Shown: positions 1 through 9,114 of the stretch, in pieces | Layout: every line of letters begins with the position of its first letter | Position numbering within the stretch: position 1 is the stretch's first letter | Source: Lepidostoma basale | Lineage: Eukaryota > Arthropoda > Insecta > Trichoptera > Lepidostomatidae | Assembly: GCA_022606425.2 (NCBI GenBank) | Contig: JAHDVF020001564.1 | Coordinates: 682,001 to 746,000 of the forward strand | Reading direction: 5' to 3' | DNA: 64,000 nt | Translations under genes and position numbers: made by a program | Notes under the pieces: model-generated | The model's input: the letters and a program-made list of their open reading frames with translations, nothing else | What the model was told of the DNA's origin: nothing | The model's database searches: none

Positions 1-77
1 ACGGACAGAAAGAGTCACGAACGAGGAAGCACTGTAGCGAATGGAGAAACAAAAAATAAATTACTAGAAACGATAAA

Positions 78-327
78 TGAAGACTACAGGGGAAAAACAA
101 GGAATGTCAGTAGAAGGTTAATTTGAATAAATTGAGAATAAAGCTAATCAAAGTCTATATATTTCTTAGCAATTAGCAATCGATTATCTGGCCACAGTCG
201 ATGACACACATGATTTTTGAATATGAAAATTTTACTGTGGAAGATACGTACAAATGCCGCTAGATGGCATTATTACATTTATTTTGAATTTTAACTGACA
301 TTCCTTGTTTTTCCCCTGTAGTCTTCA
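78..327. mobile_element. MITE with 34-bp perfect terminal inverted repeats
   Basis: A 34-base sequence beginning TGAAGACTACAGGGG (78-111) recurs as its exact reverse complement at 294-327. The 182-bp interior is AT-rich and has no coding capacity. Perfect TIRs around a short non-coding core are typical of a non-autonomous DNA transposon. No convincing target-site duplication was seen, so the superfamily is open. Confidence 0.75.
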
Positions 328-568
328 AATACAAAGTGCTGCTACTGATTATGCATTGTAAAATTAATGTTAAACGAAGTGTCAGAAGAATAAGAAATTC
401 CTGGTTAAAAAACAAGTTTGCTGGAGATGAAAAGAAGAAGAATTAATAACATGGGTTCAGGAAGGGGCGTTCTACTGAAACTAATCTCATGGTATTCACA
501 GAATACTCGTACATTAAAATGGTGTTGGATAATGGTCACCAAGGTGATTTTGATAAATCCTAAACTTA
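328..568. other. AT-rich stretch, nothing recognised
   Basis: No coding region, repeat end or RNA motif was recognised here. Confidence 0.4.
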
Positions 569-684
569 ATACGAATTAAACCGTCTGTTTTCTAGAAGTT
601 TTATTTTATTTTATGTGAATGACGTGCTTCCATGTTTATGGCATTATCAGACATGTCAGACATGCCATTCACATAAAATAATTA
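569..684. mobile_element. Foldback element family D, decayed copy
   Basis: It shares TTTTCTAGAAGTTTTATT and the TGACRTG...GGCATTATCA centre with the palindromic copies at 8897, 9539 and 9864. The right arm is worn and ends in CATAAAATAATTA. Confidence 0.5.
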
Positions 685-740
685 GGTTCCCAAGCTCCCA
701 TTCCCAATCATATGCAAATTAATCATTTATTAATTTTATA
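685..740 (+). repeat. Repeat F, 5' fragment (interrupted)
   Basis: Starts CCCAAGCTCCCATTCCCAATC, as does the copy at about 21250. The rest of this copy resumes near 1397, after a block of roughly 656 bp. An ATTAATTTTATA-like sequence lies on both sides (729-740 and 1397-1409), which suggests a target-site duplication. Confidence 0.5.
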
Positions 741-1050
741 ATATAGGATCGTTCGATTTTGAAAATTTGGTTTGGTTCATGTGGTGCTCCCGTAAATTTG
801 GAGAAATTTCGTGTATAAGTGAATTGTTTTGGTCAATTTGATTGTTGCCGCACTTTATAATAGTTAATTGTGACACGTAATACGTTTGTACTGTTTTGAT
901 GTCAAAATTATACAAGTTTTTTCGTTTATATAAAGAATTTTGACAGGTGCAAAAATAAAATTTTCATTTGTTCCAATGAAAATTTGAATAATTTCTTCAA
1001 TATTCTTTTTAAGTTCTTGCTGGTGAATTACTGCTAATTTAAAAAAAAAA

Positions 1051-1388
1051 AGGTGGATACGTGGAACATAAATTAAATCATATAATAAACAATACGAGTA
1101 TGTGCACCATCTAAAAATAACATTTTGTGTTAAATTAATTTTATTTTGTTATTTTATTTTATATCATTGTATTTTATATTATTTGTTTTAGATTTATTTT
1201 GTGGATGTTGGAAAATCAAAGTGTGCGCGGGAGATGCCTATTGGTGGCGATGAGGTTCGCAACCCATCACACCGCGTCTCCCGCGGGGCGAAAAGAGAAG
1301 GATGGAGTGGCGCATCGGATAAAGTGTGACAGTCCATTCTTTCTGCCTACCCTTTCGGGGAGACGGCGTGATAGTTAGTTAGTTAGTC
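1051..1388 (+). mobile_element. S1 short non-autonomous retroelement, copy 1
   Basis: It begins GGTGGATACGTGGAACAT after an A-run. A GC-rich core follows (GCGCGGGAGATGCC, then CATCACACCGCGTCTC), and it ends with the LINE-A type 3' end: CAGTCCATTCTTTCTGCC, the hairpin CCCTTTCGGGG, GCGTGATAGTTAG and (TTAG)n. There is no reverse transcriptase frame. A B-box-like GGTTCGCAACCC is present, but no correctly spaced A box. It lies in a larger block (741-1396) that interrupts repeat F. Confidence 0.65.
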
Positions 1389-1396
1389 AATTAGTT

Positions 1397-1700
1397 ATTA
1401 ATTTATATATAAATGATGTCTTTTCAAATGTATGTTATTTTCTAAATTACCATTTTTGTATTTTTATATTATCATTATGTATTGTTTAATATTATCCATT
1501 AGTTCTTACTGATAAAAAAATAATTATTTGTACCTATAACAATTAGCCCAGGTTAATTTTTATTTTGAATTATTTTATCGAATTTTAAATGCGTTTTTTA
1601 CATTAGTCTTTCTCTGTTTAGTTTTTATTATATATTTACACCTGAAGATGGAGGTATCCTCCGAAACATGTCGTGTTTTTTAATATTTTGTGGTTAATTA
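1397..1700 (+). repeat. Repeat F, 3' part ending in a hammerhead-like motif
   Basis: Matches 21755-21980 in order: TTAGTTCTTACTGATAAAA, then GCCCAGGTTAATTTTTA, then TTTACACCTGAAGATGG. The second copy has an insertion that is absent here at TATCATTATGTAT, so this copy serves as the empty site. Confidence 0.55.
1638..1676 (+). ncRNA. Hammerhead-ribozyme-like motif in repeat F
   Basis: Core CTGAAGA (1642-1648) fits CUGANGA. Stem II is GGAGG/CCTCC (1650-1654 with 1658-1662, loop TAT). GAAA is at 1663-1666. The palindrome ACATGT (1666-1671) can form a short stem III, followed by C1672 as the cleavage-site base. Stem I is ACAC (1638-1641) pairing with GTGT (1673-1676). One extra base (T1649) lies between the core and stem II, so activity is uncertain. 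Confidence 0.5.
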
Positions 1701-1702
1701 AC

Positions 1703-1820
1703 AAAGTTTACGTAAAGCGTGCGCTTAACCCAACCAATGACAGGTCATAAGTCCTGTAAACACCTTGGTCAACCATATTCAGTTTCCAGTTTGCATCTTC
1801 GTCTCTATTGAGATACAATT
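1703..1820 (-). repeat. Dispersed repeat G, fragment
   Basis: Reverse complement of the start of repeat G (AATTGTATCTCAATAGAGAC ... GACCTGTCATTGGTTGGG), also found at 28785, 61655, 52850 (minus), 16740 and 20105. Confidence 0.6.
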
Positions 1821-1887
1821 AAACTAACTAACTAACCATCACGCCGTCTCCCCGAAGGGGTAGGCAGAAATAATGGACTGCCACACT
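1821..1887 (-). mobile_element. LINE-A 3' end, solo tail
   Basis: (CTAA)n followed by CCATCACGCCGTCTCC, CCGAAGGGGTAGGCAG and TGGACTGCCACAC: the reversed LINE-A terminus. It abuts LINE-E sequence at 1888. Confidence 0.65.
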
Positions 1888-2115
1888 TTGAGAATTCCGT
1901 CATCTTGGAGAGTACCCATCTTTATGTTCGGGGTGCTTATCTTCAACAGCGTCAGCACATACTGTTTTATCTCTCAACATGCGGAACCAACATGCTTCAG
2001 GTGATGCCGGTGGAGAGAACAATCAAACTGCTGAACATGATCAATTCGGAGATCGACGGCTTTCATATTCTCTTAAAAAAAAACCTACACGAGTATAAAC
2101 ATATATTTTAGACTA
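1888..2115 (+). mobile_element. LINE-E fragment; left arm of an inverted duplication
   Basis: Frame 1905-2111 encodes part of the LINE-E C-terminal region (LYVRGAYLQQRQHILFYL, then a VERTIKLLNMI segment equivalent to GRAISLLN in other copies). It runs into an A-rich run, CCTACACGAGTATAAAC, then the LINE-A tail. The same chimeric junction is present in reverse at 3452-3512. Confidence 0.65.
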
Positions 2116-2583
2116 CTAACTAACTAACTAACCATCATGCCGTCTCCACGAAGGGGTAGGCAAAAAGAATGAATTGTCACACTTTTCTTTCCTAACATAT
2201 TTCTCTAGCTTCCTTAACATTCATACATCGTGTCATGCACGGGCGTCGATTTCTCTGACTCCTCACATGGCCGACATTCAATATTTGATTTATTTTATCG
2301 TGCCACGTTTTCCTCGTTCTTCCTCTATTTCTGGTTCCATTTACATCGTTAACATATAATTTTTTACCATTCTTTCTTCATTCATTCTTTCCATATGTCC
2401 AAACCATCCTAATGATCCTTTCATTATTTTGTTCATGACACCATCATTCGCAACGCATTCACTTCTTATATTTTCATTCGACACTCTATCATACACAGAG
2501 TATCCACACATTCGTCTAAGAGATCTCATTTCTACTGCATTTATTCTACTTTCATCCTTCTTTTGCCAGTTATCTAAGTACAT
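2116..2583 (-). pseudogene. LINE-A C-terminal reverse-transcriptase remnant
   Basis: Read on minus from the (CTAA)n tail. The frame at 2341-2583 has KKDESRINAVEMRSLRRMCG and a GWFGHMERMNEERMVK segment, the conserved post-RT region of these LINEs. The frame breaks before the HDQIN and RRACM parts, which are present only at the DNA level. A dead 5'-truncated copy. Confidence 0.7.
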
Positions 2584-2665
2584 AAAATATAATAAAACTT
2601 CTAGAAAACAGACGTTTTCATTCGTATTATTTTATTAATACGTAATTGTTCAAAAAGCAATAAAT
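2584..2665. mobile_element. Foldback element family D, right-arm fragment
   Basis: CATAAAATATAATAAAACTT CTAGAAAACAGACGTTTTC ATTCGTATTA matches the right arm of the family D copy at 9665-9710. It joins LINE-A sequence directly at 2583. Confidence 0.55.
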
Positions 2666-3169
2666 AAATCCTTTATTATTATTAATTGTTTCAATCTTTG
2701 CCTCGATTAGGCTTTTAACGATCTGAAGATTAATTAACCAAAAAACACAAACCAGTTCTACTGATAACCAAATCGTTTTAATTCCACTCTAAGATTTCGT
2801 TTCTAGCAATTGTTATAAATGTAATATAATTATTTTCAAATATTTCTAGCCTTGACATTACATATCAAACGAAATGGAGCAAAATATACACCACAATATG
2901 CGCTAACCACCTTACCTGGCAGAACAATTTGTAGTTAATTAGATTGCAAATACCCTTACTTATATCGTGACCACATTTTTTGTATACACGAAACGAAAGT
3001 TTTTTTTGCCGTTTCATTGTTCCATGACCAGCTTTCGCTCGCCATTTTAGGTCACAAATATAATAATTTTTATATTGTGTGACGCGAAAGTCTGTAAAAT
3101 TAAGGGCAAAATGCTCGTAAATAATTTAAGTACGTACTAAAATATAATATATGTTTATTTATATAATTC
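2666..3169. other. AT-rich spacer of the inverted duplication, nothing recognised
   Basis: Together with 2423-2665 this separates the two arms. No coding or repeat feature was recognised. Confidence 0.35.
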
Positions 3170-3452
3170 TTAGATGGTTTGGACATATAGAAAGAATGCA
3201 TGAAGAAACAATGGTAAAAAATTATATGTTAACGGTGTAAATGGAACCAGAAATAGAGGAAGACCGAAGAAAACGTGGCACGATCAAATAAATCAAATAT
3301 TGACTGTCGGCCATGTGAGGAGTCAGAGAAATCGACGCGCGTGCATGACACGATGTATGAATGTTGAGGAATCGAGAGAAATATGTCAGTAAAGAAAAGT
3401 GTGGCAGTCCATTCTTTCTGACTACCCCTTCGGGGAGACGGCGTGATGGTTA
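3170..3452 (+). pseudogene. LINE-A C-terminal remnant; right arm of inverted duplication
   Basis: Encodes a degraded RWFGHIERMH...GTRNRGRPKKTWHDQIN...RRACMTRCMNVEE series and ends with CTACCCCTTCGGGGAGACGG, CGTGATGGTTAG and a (TTAG)-like tail. It is the mirror of 2116-2422. Confidence 0.65.
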
Positions 3453-3511
3453 GTTGGTTAGTTAGTAGTCTAAAATATATGTTTATACTCGTGTAGGTTT
3501 TTTTTTTAGAG

Positions 3512-3696
3512 AATATGAAAGACGTCGATCTCCGAATTGATCATGTTCAGCAGTTTGATTGTTCTCTCCACCGGCATCACCTGAAGCATGTTGGTTCCGC
3601 ATGTTGAGAGATAAAACAGTATGTGCTGACGCTGTTGAAGATAAGCACCCCGAACATAAAGATGGGTACTCTCCAAGATGACGGAATTCTTAAAGA
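3512..3696 (-). mobile_element. LINE-E fragment; right arm of inverted duplication
   Basis: Mirror image of 1888-2073, nearly identical: the LYVRGAYLQQRQHILFYL and VERTIKLLNMI segments on the minus strand. Confidence 0.65.
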
Positions 3697-3830
3697 ATCC
3701 CATCGAGAGGATGTACCCAGCGAAGATTCTCAAGATCGTGATGCACGAGACTTCAGAGGGCCATCGACCACCAGTAGACCACCGAAGAGATGAAGAGGAA
3801 ACTGGACGCCTTCGCCGTGTTTTACCTTTT
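3697..3830 (+). mobile_element. RTE-like LINE 3' end (family K), fragment
   Basis: ATCGAGAGGATG...GAAGATTCTCAAGATCGTGATGCACGAGAC resembles 8095-8300 (+), 35660-35915 (-) and 57530-57640 (+). The other copies end in AAGAAGAA-type tails. Confidence 0.5.
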
Positions 3831-3831
3831 C

Positions 3832-3891
3832 TTAAATATATAGTTAAATATATGTTTGTTAAAACTTATTTGATTACAAATAATAATCTAG
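3832..3891 (+). pseudogene. Penelope-like element remnant, upstream part
   Basis: Reads ...FVKTYLITNNNL. The NNNLG/NNNLE motif is characteristic of the region just before the GIY-YIG endonuclease in Penelope-like retroelements. The frame is broken by the insertion at 3892-4234 and resumes at 4235. Confidence 0.55.
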
Positions 3892-4234
3892 GGGGAGTAA
3901 GGGGGATCCTATTGACTCTTCGAGCGGTGCATGGCCATCACCGTGGTGATGGCCGTGCTACGCTGGAGGATTGATCTGATCCCAAGTACCAATCCACACC
4001 TCCTCGACTTTGGTCTCCCCTGGAAACTATGCGAAATGTTAGAGATCGAGTGTGAATAACCTCGGTGGATAATATTGATGCATAGGCTAACGTGGAAGGA
4101 CACCTCGCCAACCCGTCTGGCAAGCGTGGCGTTGTAATGCCAACCACCCCCCGTATGACATGTCACACATGGAGAAGTATGGGGCAGGCCCATGTCCAGC
4201 AGTGGACGACAACGGCTGTTAAAGAAGAAGAAAG
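3892..4234 (+). mobile_element. RTE-like LINE 3' end inserted in the PLE remnant
   Basis: AATAATCTAG occurs at 3882-3891 and again at 4235-4244, a 10-bp target-site duplication. The insert ends CCATGTCCAGCAGTGGACGA then an AAGAAGAAG tail, typical of arthropod RTE-like LINE ends (the HVQQW-type C-terminus). 5'-truncated. Confidence 0.7.
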
Positions 4235-4580
4235 AATAATCTAGAAGATTTATTAATAAATAATAAAGATATGAGGATAAATGAATCCAATTGGGAGTTT
4301 ACAAACTATAATGCGATGATTGCTCATCTTTTTATATAGGTAAAGCAACGCTCAAAGAATAAAATATTGATTAAAGATTACTTAAAAGATTCATTAAATC
4401 AAAAACAAATTTAAAAAATAAAAGAATACATAAGATGTCTCTCCGATAATAACTTTTCTAAACTGGCAAATCATCTTGTTAAAAAAGATTATTCGTTTAA
4501 TAAATAAAATTCTTTTATAATATAAAATGTAACTTTGAACAACCTTAAAAGTTCAGAAATAAAAAATAATTAAAAATAAA
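4235..4580 (+). pseudogene. Penelope-like element remnant, downstream part
   Basis: Continues the PLE frame as NNNLEDLLINNKDMRINES. Further on there is KLANHLVKKDYSFNK, parallel to EFANHLIEKDHSFNK at about 49390. The pairing of NNNL..LIKN and F.NHL...HSFN in the same order at two places supports a common PLE C-terminal origin. Many stops. Confidence 0.55.
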
Positions 4581-4725
4581 GAAGATATTATAAACAACCG
4601 AATAAACTCCAAAATCAAGTCCGATATTTGATTTGTTTGCCCTCTCCCATAATTCAAACTAAATTACAATTAACCCTATCCTAGACTTAATTCCTCTCCT
4701 CCCCCTTTTTATCAGTCTTCATTAA

Positions 4726-4750
4726 GTAATAATAATAATAATAATAATAA
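4726..4750. repeat. (AAT)n microsatellite
   Basis: About eight AAT units immediately before S1 copy 2. Confidence 0.8.
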
Positions 4751-4751
4751 A

Positions 4752-5076
4752 ACGGTGGATACGTGGAACATTAATTAAATAGACAATATGTGTGCACCAT
4801 CTAAAAATAACATTATTTGTGTTAAATAATTTTAATTTTATATCATTGTATTTCACATTATTTATTTTAAATTTATTTTGTGGATGTTGGACGATCGTAG
4901 TGTGCGCGGGAGATGCCTATTGGTGGCGATGAGGTTCGCAATCCATCACATCGCGTCTTCCGCGGGGCGAAAAGAGAAGGATGGAGTGCCGCATCGGTTA
5001 AAGTGTGACAGTCCATTCTTTCTGCCTGCCCTTTCGGGGAAACGGCGTGATGGTTAGTGAGTTAGTTAGTTAGTTT
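4752..5076 (+). mobile_element. S1 short non-autonomous retroelement, copy 2
   Basis: Same order as copy 1: GGTGGATACGTGGAACAT, GCGCGGGAGATGCC, the LINE-A type hairpin (CCCTTTCGGGG) and GTGATGGTTAGTGAG with TTAG units. Confidence 0.65.
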
Positions 5077-5123
5077 CATTTAGTAAATAGGTAACGATTT
5101 TGTTTCATTATACTGTTAAAAAA

Positions 5124-5168
5124 TTTACACTGAGGAAGGGCTTCTGTGTTCCAAAACAAGTTTGTGAA
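5124..5168 (+). ncRNA. Decayed hammerhead-ribozyme-like motif
   Basis: Core CTGAGGA (5130-5136). Stem I is TTTACA (5124-5129) with TGTGAA (5163-5168), six pairs including one wobble. The expected GAAA is AAAA (5153-5156) and the stem III palindrome has become ACAAGT. Probably inactive, but clearly related to the motifs at 10945 and 45383. Confidence 0.35.
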
Positions 5169-5209
5169 AAGTCAAAAAAGTGTTGTGAATGTGAATGTTC
5201 AAAAAGCTA

Positions 5210-5650
5210 TTAAAATAATTTGATTGATTAAAAAATGATCTGAATAATTTTCAGATCGCCTTTTCACAATAGATTATCGCCGGACAAAGCAGCTTTTAAC
5301 ATATTCGATAATAATTGCTTCTTTCTATCCAATACGTAGCCATTATTACGTTGAAAACATTGTAAAACCGAATAAAAAGTACATTACCATCCAAGTTTTT
5401 ACTATCGTCCGATCTGATTGCCCGATAAATCTCAACTCACATACACATCAGATATCCAAGTTCACTTTGTAAGAGTCGATTGTGACAGTGAACTGAACAC
5501 GAAACGGCTTCGCGGGAAATGGCCTTCGCGGCGGCCATATACACAAACCAGAGGGAGGAAGAATATCATGCGAGTCAGCATTTGTAAAATTTGTGTGTAA
5601 GCTTTTGTTGTCATGTATAATAAAAATGATTGCAATATTATTTAACTTCT
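5210..5650. other. No feature recognised
   Basis: A 60-codon frame at 5418-5600 has no recognisable motif and is treated as chance. Confidence 0.35.
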
Positions 5651-5935
5651 TCTAGTCCTGTCACACCTTCGTGGTGCATGGGGCCTCAAGGAACCTTCTC
5701 CACCCGACTCTATCGCATGCCTGATGCCTAACATCATCCCAAGTGAGGCCTGCTGCTTTAACCTCGTCCTGTAGGGCTCTTCTCCAGTTGGCTATAGGTC
5801 TGCCCCGCTTCCACTTTCTCCCCATAGAGGACCAGTCTAGTGCGCCCTGAGCGATGCATTTTGGGTTTTGTCTCAGAGTGTGACTGATTCACAGCCATTT
5901 GCGTCTAGCGACTTGTTCTCTAATTGGTTTTTCGC
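5651..5935 (-). pseudogene. LINE C-terminal remnant (family M)
   Basis: Minus translation gives a KRGRPIANWRRALQDEVK segment and GLTWDDVRHQACDRVGWRRF, the GRP...W...AQDR..WR signature that ends many LINE ORF2 proteins. A related copy in the other orientation is at 62400-62715. Confidence 0.6.
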
Positions 5936-6063
5936 CTTGTTTGGGGCCAATAGATCTTGAATTAATTGATAATTTGTGCTGTTTCTTGCCCTCTGAGGGT
6001 GCGCTGTTTTCCAGCTGGGAGGAGGGGGTTTGCACCTCTGTGACGGGCCTCGTTCCTCTCCTT

Positions 6064-7180
6064 CTCGGCCATTATACTAATTTGTACAGTGGTTTTATTT
6101 ATTTATTTAATTTTATGAAATGCTTCCTAAACCTCGTCCTTTGTCCTACATGCCAAAAACTGTAATCTACATTTTTTTCCCCATCCCGCATTTGTCTCCT
6201 CTGCCTCTCCTGTTATTCCCGCTGTATATTCCTGTGGTGTATCATTATTTTTAGCTTTTATATAATGTTTGTAAAATGTTCATGTATTATATATTATGCT
6301 TATTTATTCAATAAAGTACAGCGGAGCATAGAAGTAAGATGGGGTAGATTAAATGTGGTCTGGCACCCCCTTGTTGTTGCCGTCTTTAACCGTCGCGTTG
6401 CCATGTGGTCAATTGAGTTTCCACTGCCAATTTAAAGTTGATTTGCTTAAAACCTATGGACCCTAATATTATAAAAAAAATTGTAATCCTCCATTGAAGT
6501 GTTCTCAATATTACGTAATAAAAAAAAAGCAAAAAATTACTTCCTTCATCCCAAAAAAAATATTTTTTTAAGACTGCCCTCACCTTCATTCGTTTGGCCT
6601 TTTCTCATAGGTACGTAATAATACCGACTGTGGACGGAAACGCAGCACGCAACTTAATAATATCAGAACTGTGAAAATATTAACACTTTACCAAAAGGGA
6701 CAAATATTAATACGTACTCGTTTTCTTGAACGTACTATACATTTTGCCTAGGTGCCTTTATCACACGTAAAATTATAGCGCCACGGCGCGGCGGGGCGAG
6801 ACAAGTTCATACTTGGTGTCAGTTGCTCATATGCTGTCTCGCATTCTATATCAGAAATCGCATGGTTCCAGAAAAAAATTAATAATGATATGTTTTTCAA
6901 ATAATCCATGTATGTTATAGATATCGATCTATTCCTAATGAAATTCCCTACAAGATGACATAAATTAAATTTTGATTCATCGAGTCATATGCTTGATATT
7001 TAGATAAAGTTAGCGGTAAACTGAATTGACCACATGGGAGCGAGCGTTTTGTTTTGAACACGGTACGTTAAGGGTTAAATGTAAGTCCCGGATGGACCGG
7101 GGACAGGCCCAGGGAGTGTACGAACGAGGCTGACAAAAGGGCGCCGCTACGCCCTATAACAGCCTCGGGTATATTTAAAA
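6064..7180. repeat. Repeat X, copy 1 (split by a piggyBac-like MITE)
   Basis: 6064-6385 and 7079-7180 match 23480-24222 (TGCTTCCTAAACCTCGTCC, then GGGTAGATTAAATGTGGTC, then GGACCGGGGACAGGCCC and GGCGCCGCTACGCCC). Element Y at 6390-7074 is absent from the second copy. Shorter X pieces are at 20935-21090 and 61345-61510 (minus). Class unknown. Confidence 0.6.
6390..7074. mobile_element. piggyBac-like MITE (element Y), copy 1
   Basis: Flanked by TTAA at 6386-6389 and 7075-7078. The empty site in the other copy of X (about 24105) has a single TTTAAATG. CCATGTGGTCAATT occurs inverted near both ends. The ends begin CCGTCGCG and, on the other strand, CCCTTAACG. TTAA duplication and 5'-CC ends fit the piggyBac superfamily. 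No transposase remains in 685 bp. Confidence 0.75.
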
Positions 7181-7734
7181 AAAAATCTTGAATCTAGATA
7201 TATAGAAATGATCTCCTAAGAGTAGAGATCTTGAATATAATCCAATTTTTTTTTAAATATTACTATTGTAATTAGGAGAGGATTATTTTGACTTCGGACT
7301 TGACTTCACTGTTCCCTTAAACCTTAAAGCATGACTCATTAAACTTAAACCCGCACTAGCCACAAGTCGGCACCCCCGCACTGAGGTACTTTCCCCTTAC
7401 GCGATGGCTATCTCCGAATATTAACTCCCGCCGACCTTGGCTGACCACCCTCCCTGCCCCATGAGGGGGTGGTATCGACCATCAGAATGTCCGACACGGC
7501 CAATACCACCCTTTGCATGTGTTTGACTTTAGAACGCGATGAAATCACGCCTAATAATTCCTCGGTTCAAAACGACTTTCCTATGCAAAAATATGTATTT
7601 AAAGATACCTACAACCTAACCATCGTGTCATTCTTACGTATTAACAGCCAAACTTTTCATCCTTTCTTCTATTTCTCAAAAATCTTTAACTCGTGACATA
7701 ACTTTCTATTAAATATCTTATTTCAATTTTGCTC
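7181..7734. other. No feature recognised
   Basis: A moderately GC-rich strip (7330-7520) contains a 75-codon frame with no recognised motif. Possibly the untranslated end of an unidentified element. Confidence 0.3.
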
Positions 7735-7860
7735 TCTCAGAACCAAACATCTCCTAAGATTAGCAGAAATGAAAACATTGCGACCTATCGCGGGTAGAAC
7801 CCTTAGAGGTAGGATACCCAACGAAGAAATTCGTAGATCCTGACGTCATTCGTAACAGAC
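7735..7860 (+). pseudogene. LINE fragment (family N)
   Basis: Reads EMKTLRPIAGRTLRGRIPNE, similar to the frames at 22880 (SEMKTLRSIAGKTLRDRV) and 47771 (SEMKVLRSITGKTLRDRA). A short remnant of the post-RT region. Confidence 0.55.
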
Positions 7861-7868
7861 TGGTTATG

Positions 7869-7888
7869 TTAGGTTAGGTTAGGTTAGG
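7869..7888 (+). repeat. Interstitial (TTAGG)4
   Basis: Four exact units of the canonical insect telomere repeat, directly upstream of a SINE. Too short to be a telomere. Confidence 0.8.
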
Positions 7889-8070
7889 TAGCTATGACTG
7901 CTATACCGAAGGTCCCGGGTTCGATTCCCGGCGATTGCGGTGTGATTTTCACACTGTCTTTGGTCTGGTGTAGAATTTACGTAACAATAAAATAGCGATA
8001 GATTACTATCACATGTCACGTGAATCAATATAATTGCTTAAAACAAATTGTAAATATTAATTCAAACGAC
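7889..8070 (+). mobile_element. tRNA-derived SINE, copy 1 (5'-truncated head)
   Basis: Contains the Pol III B box within CCGGGTTCGATTCCCGGCG, then CACACTGTCTTTGGTCTGGTG and a body shared with copies at 36840, 39055, 40390, 50104 and 54755. The A box present in other copies (TGGCAGAGTGG) is missing here. Confidence 0.7.
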
Positions 8071-8094
8071 CTGTTGTATACAATAAATGATGAC

Positions 8095-8300
8095 TTAGTG
8101 AGATGGTAAAGAAGACGATTCTGGAGGGACTGCATCGAGAGGATGGATTCAGCGAGGATTCCTAAGATCGTGATGCACGAGACTCCAGAGGACCACCAGA
8201 ATGACCACTAAAGAAATGAGAGAAAGCTGGACGTCTTCATCACAGGAAGAAATATGATATCATGTAAAAATAGATCACAAGATCCCCACTAAGGGGAAGA
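8095..8300 (+). mobile_element. RTE-like LINE 3' end, family K
   Basis: GATTCTGGAGGGACTGCATC, ATCGTGATGCACGAGACTCC and a trailing GAATAAGAAGAA tail. This is the longest copy of the family K 3' end. Confidence 0.5.
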
Positions 8301-8337
8301 ATAAGAAGAATTTCACTTTTATAATAATAAAAATAAT

Positions 8338-8497
8338 GGACACCATCGGACACCCCTATATTGCACGACATAATCAGCCTCACGGGACTCGTCCTCGTGA
8401 AAGACCTCCTAAAAGATGAAGGGGCAGCTCACATTAGGAGCAACCCTCTGGAAAAACAAACTACATAGGTCTAAAGCAAGAAAGAAGAAGAAGGCAT
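8338..8497 (+). mobile_element. LINE 3' end fragment
   Basis: ACATAATCAGCCTCACGGG... and CCTCCTAAAAGATGAAGGGG match 29495-29640. It ends in GAAAGAAGAAGAAGG. Confidence 0.5.
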
Positions 8498-8639
8498 TGA
8501 CAAGAAGAATATGATATTATTATAATCGAAAGTGCATCTAACATACACGTACCTATATTATAAAATCCACTATACAAAAAAGCACGTGTTTTTTCAAAAA
8601 TCTAATTCATGGAATGAAATTCAATTGTTTTGTTTGGTG

Positions 8640-8831
8640 TTCTGTAAATATCAGAGGTATTTTTTTGCGGTCCGCAAACACGAAGATTCCCAGCGTGATC
8701 TCATTTGCGATAAGTGGCCATTAGCAGAATCATTGGGTTCGGGAGTTTCCACTCACGTTGAGTGCAATGCGGTCATCTTTGCGGGAATTGGGAACGCACT
8801 AGATGACGTTTTAAACAAGCAAAACATTTGA
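8640..8831 (+). other. Unrecognised 60-codon reading frame
   Basis: The C-terminal part of an open frame (8532-8831) lies in sequence less AT-rich than its surroundings and matches no transposon motif I know. It could be chance. No splice sites are convincing. Confidence 0.15.
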
Positions 8832-8896
8832 AAAATGACCATTTTATAAATCGAATATACATATTTTTTTCCTCGTTATTTTTAGTAACGGTTGGT

Positions 8897-9032
8897 AAAG
8901 AAAACGTCTATTTTCTAGAATTTTAAATTATCTTATTGGAATGACACGTTTCGCCTTGTTAAGATATTATAGTAAGGCAAAACATCCGACAACATTTCCA
9001 TCATTTTTCATTCGTATTAATTTTTAATATGA
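8897..9032. mobile_element. Foldback element family D, diverged copy
   Basis: Begins AAAACGTCTATTTTCTAG and ends TTTTCATTCGTATTAAT. The centre keeps CACGTTTCGCCTTGTTAAG and AAGGCAAAACATCC. Confidence 0.55.
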
Positions 9033-9114
9033 AGTTTTACATTCGTTTGTTCAAAGAACAATAAATATAGGTATTAAACATAAAAACAAACTTCAAAATG
9101 CTTATATAAATTAT

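Noticed and set aside
1370..1395. (TTAG)n tails as telomeric repeats
   Set aside because: The unit is TTAG rather than TTAGG, and it always follows a LINE or S1 3' end.
3909..4193. 94-codon minus-strand frame
   Set aside because: It is the antisense of an RTE-like LINE end on the plus strand.
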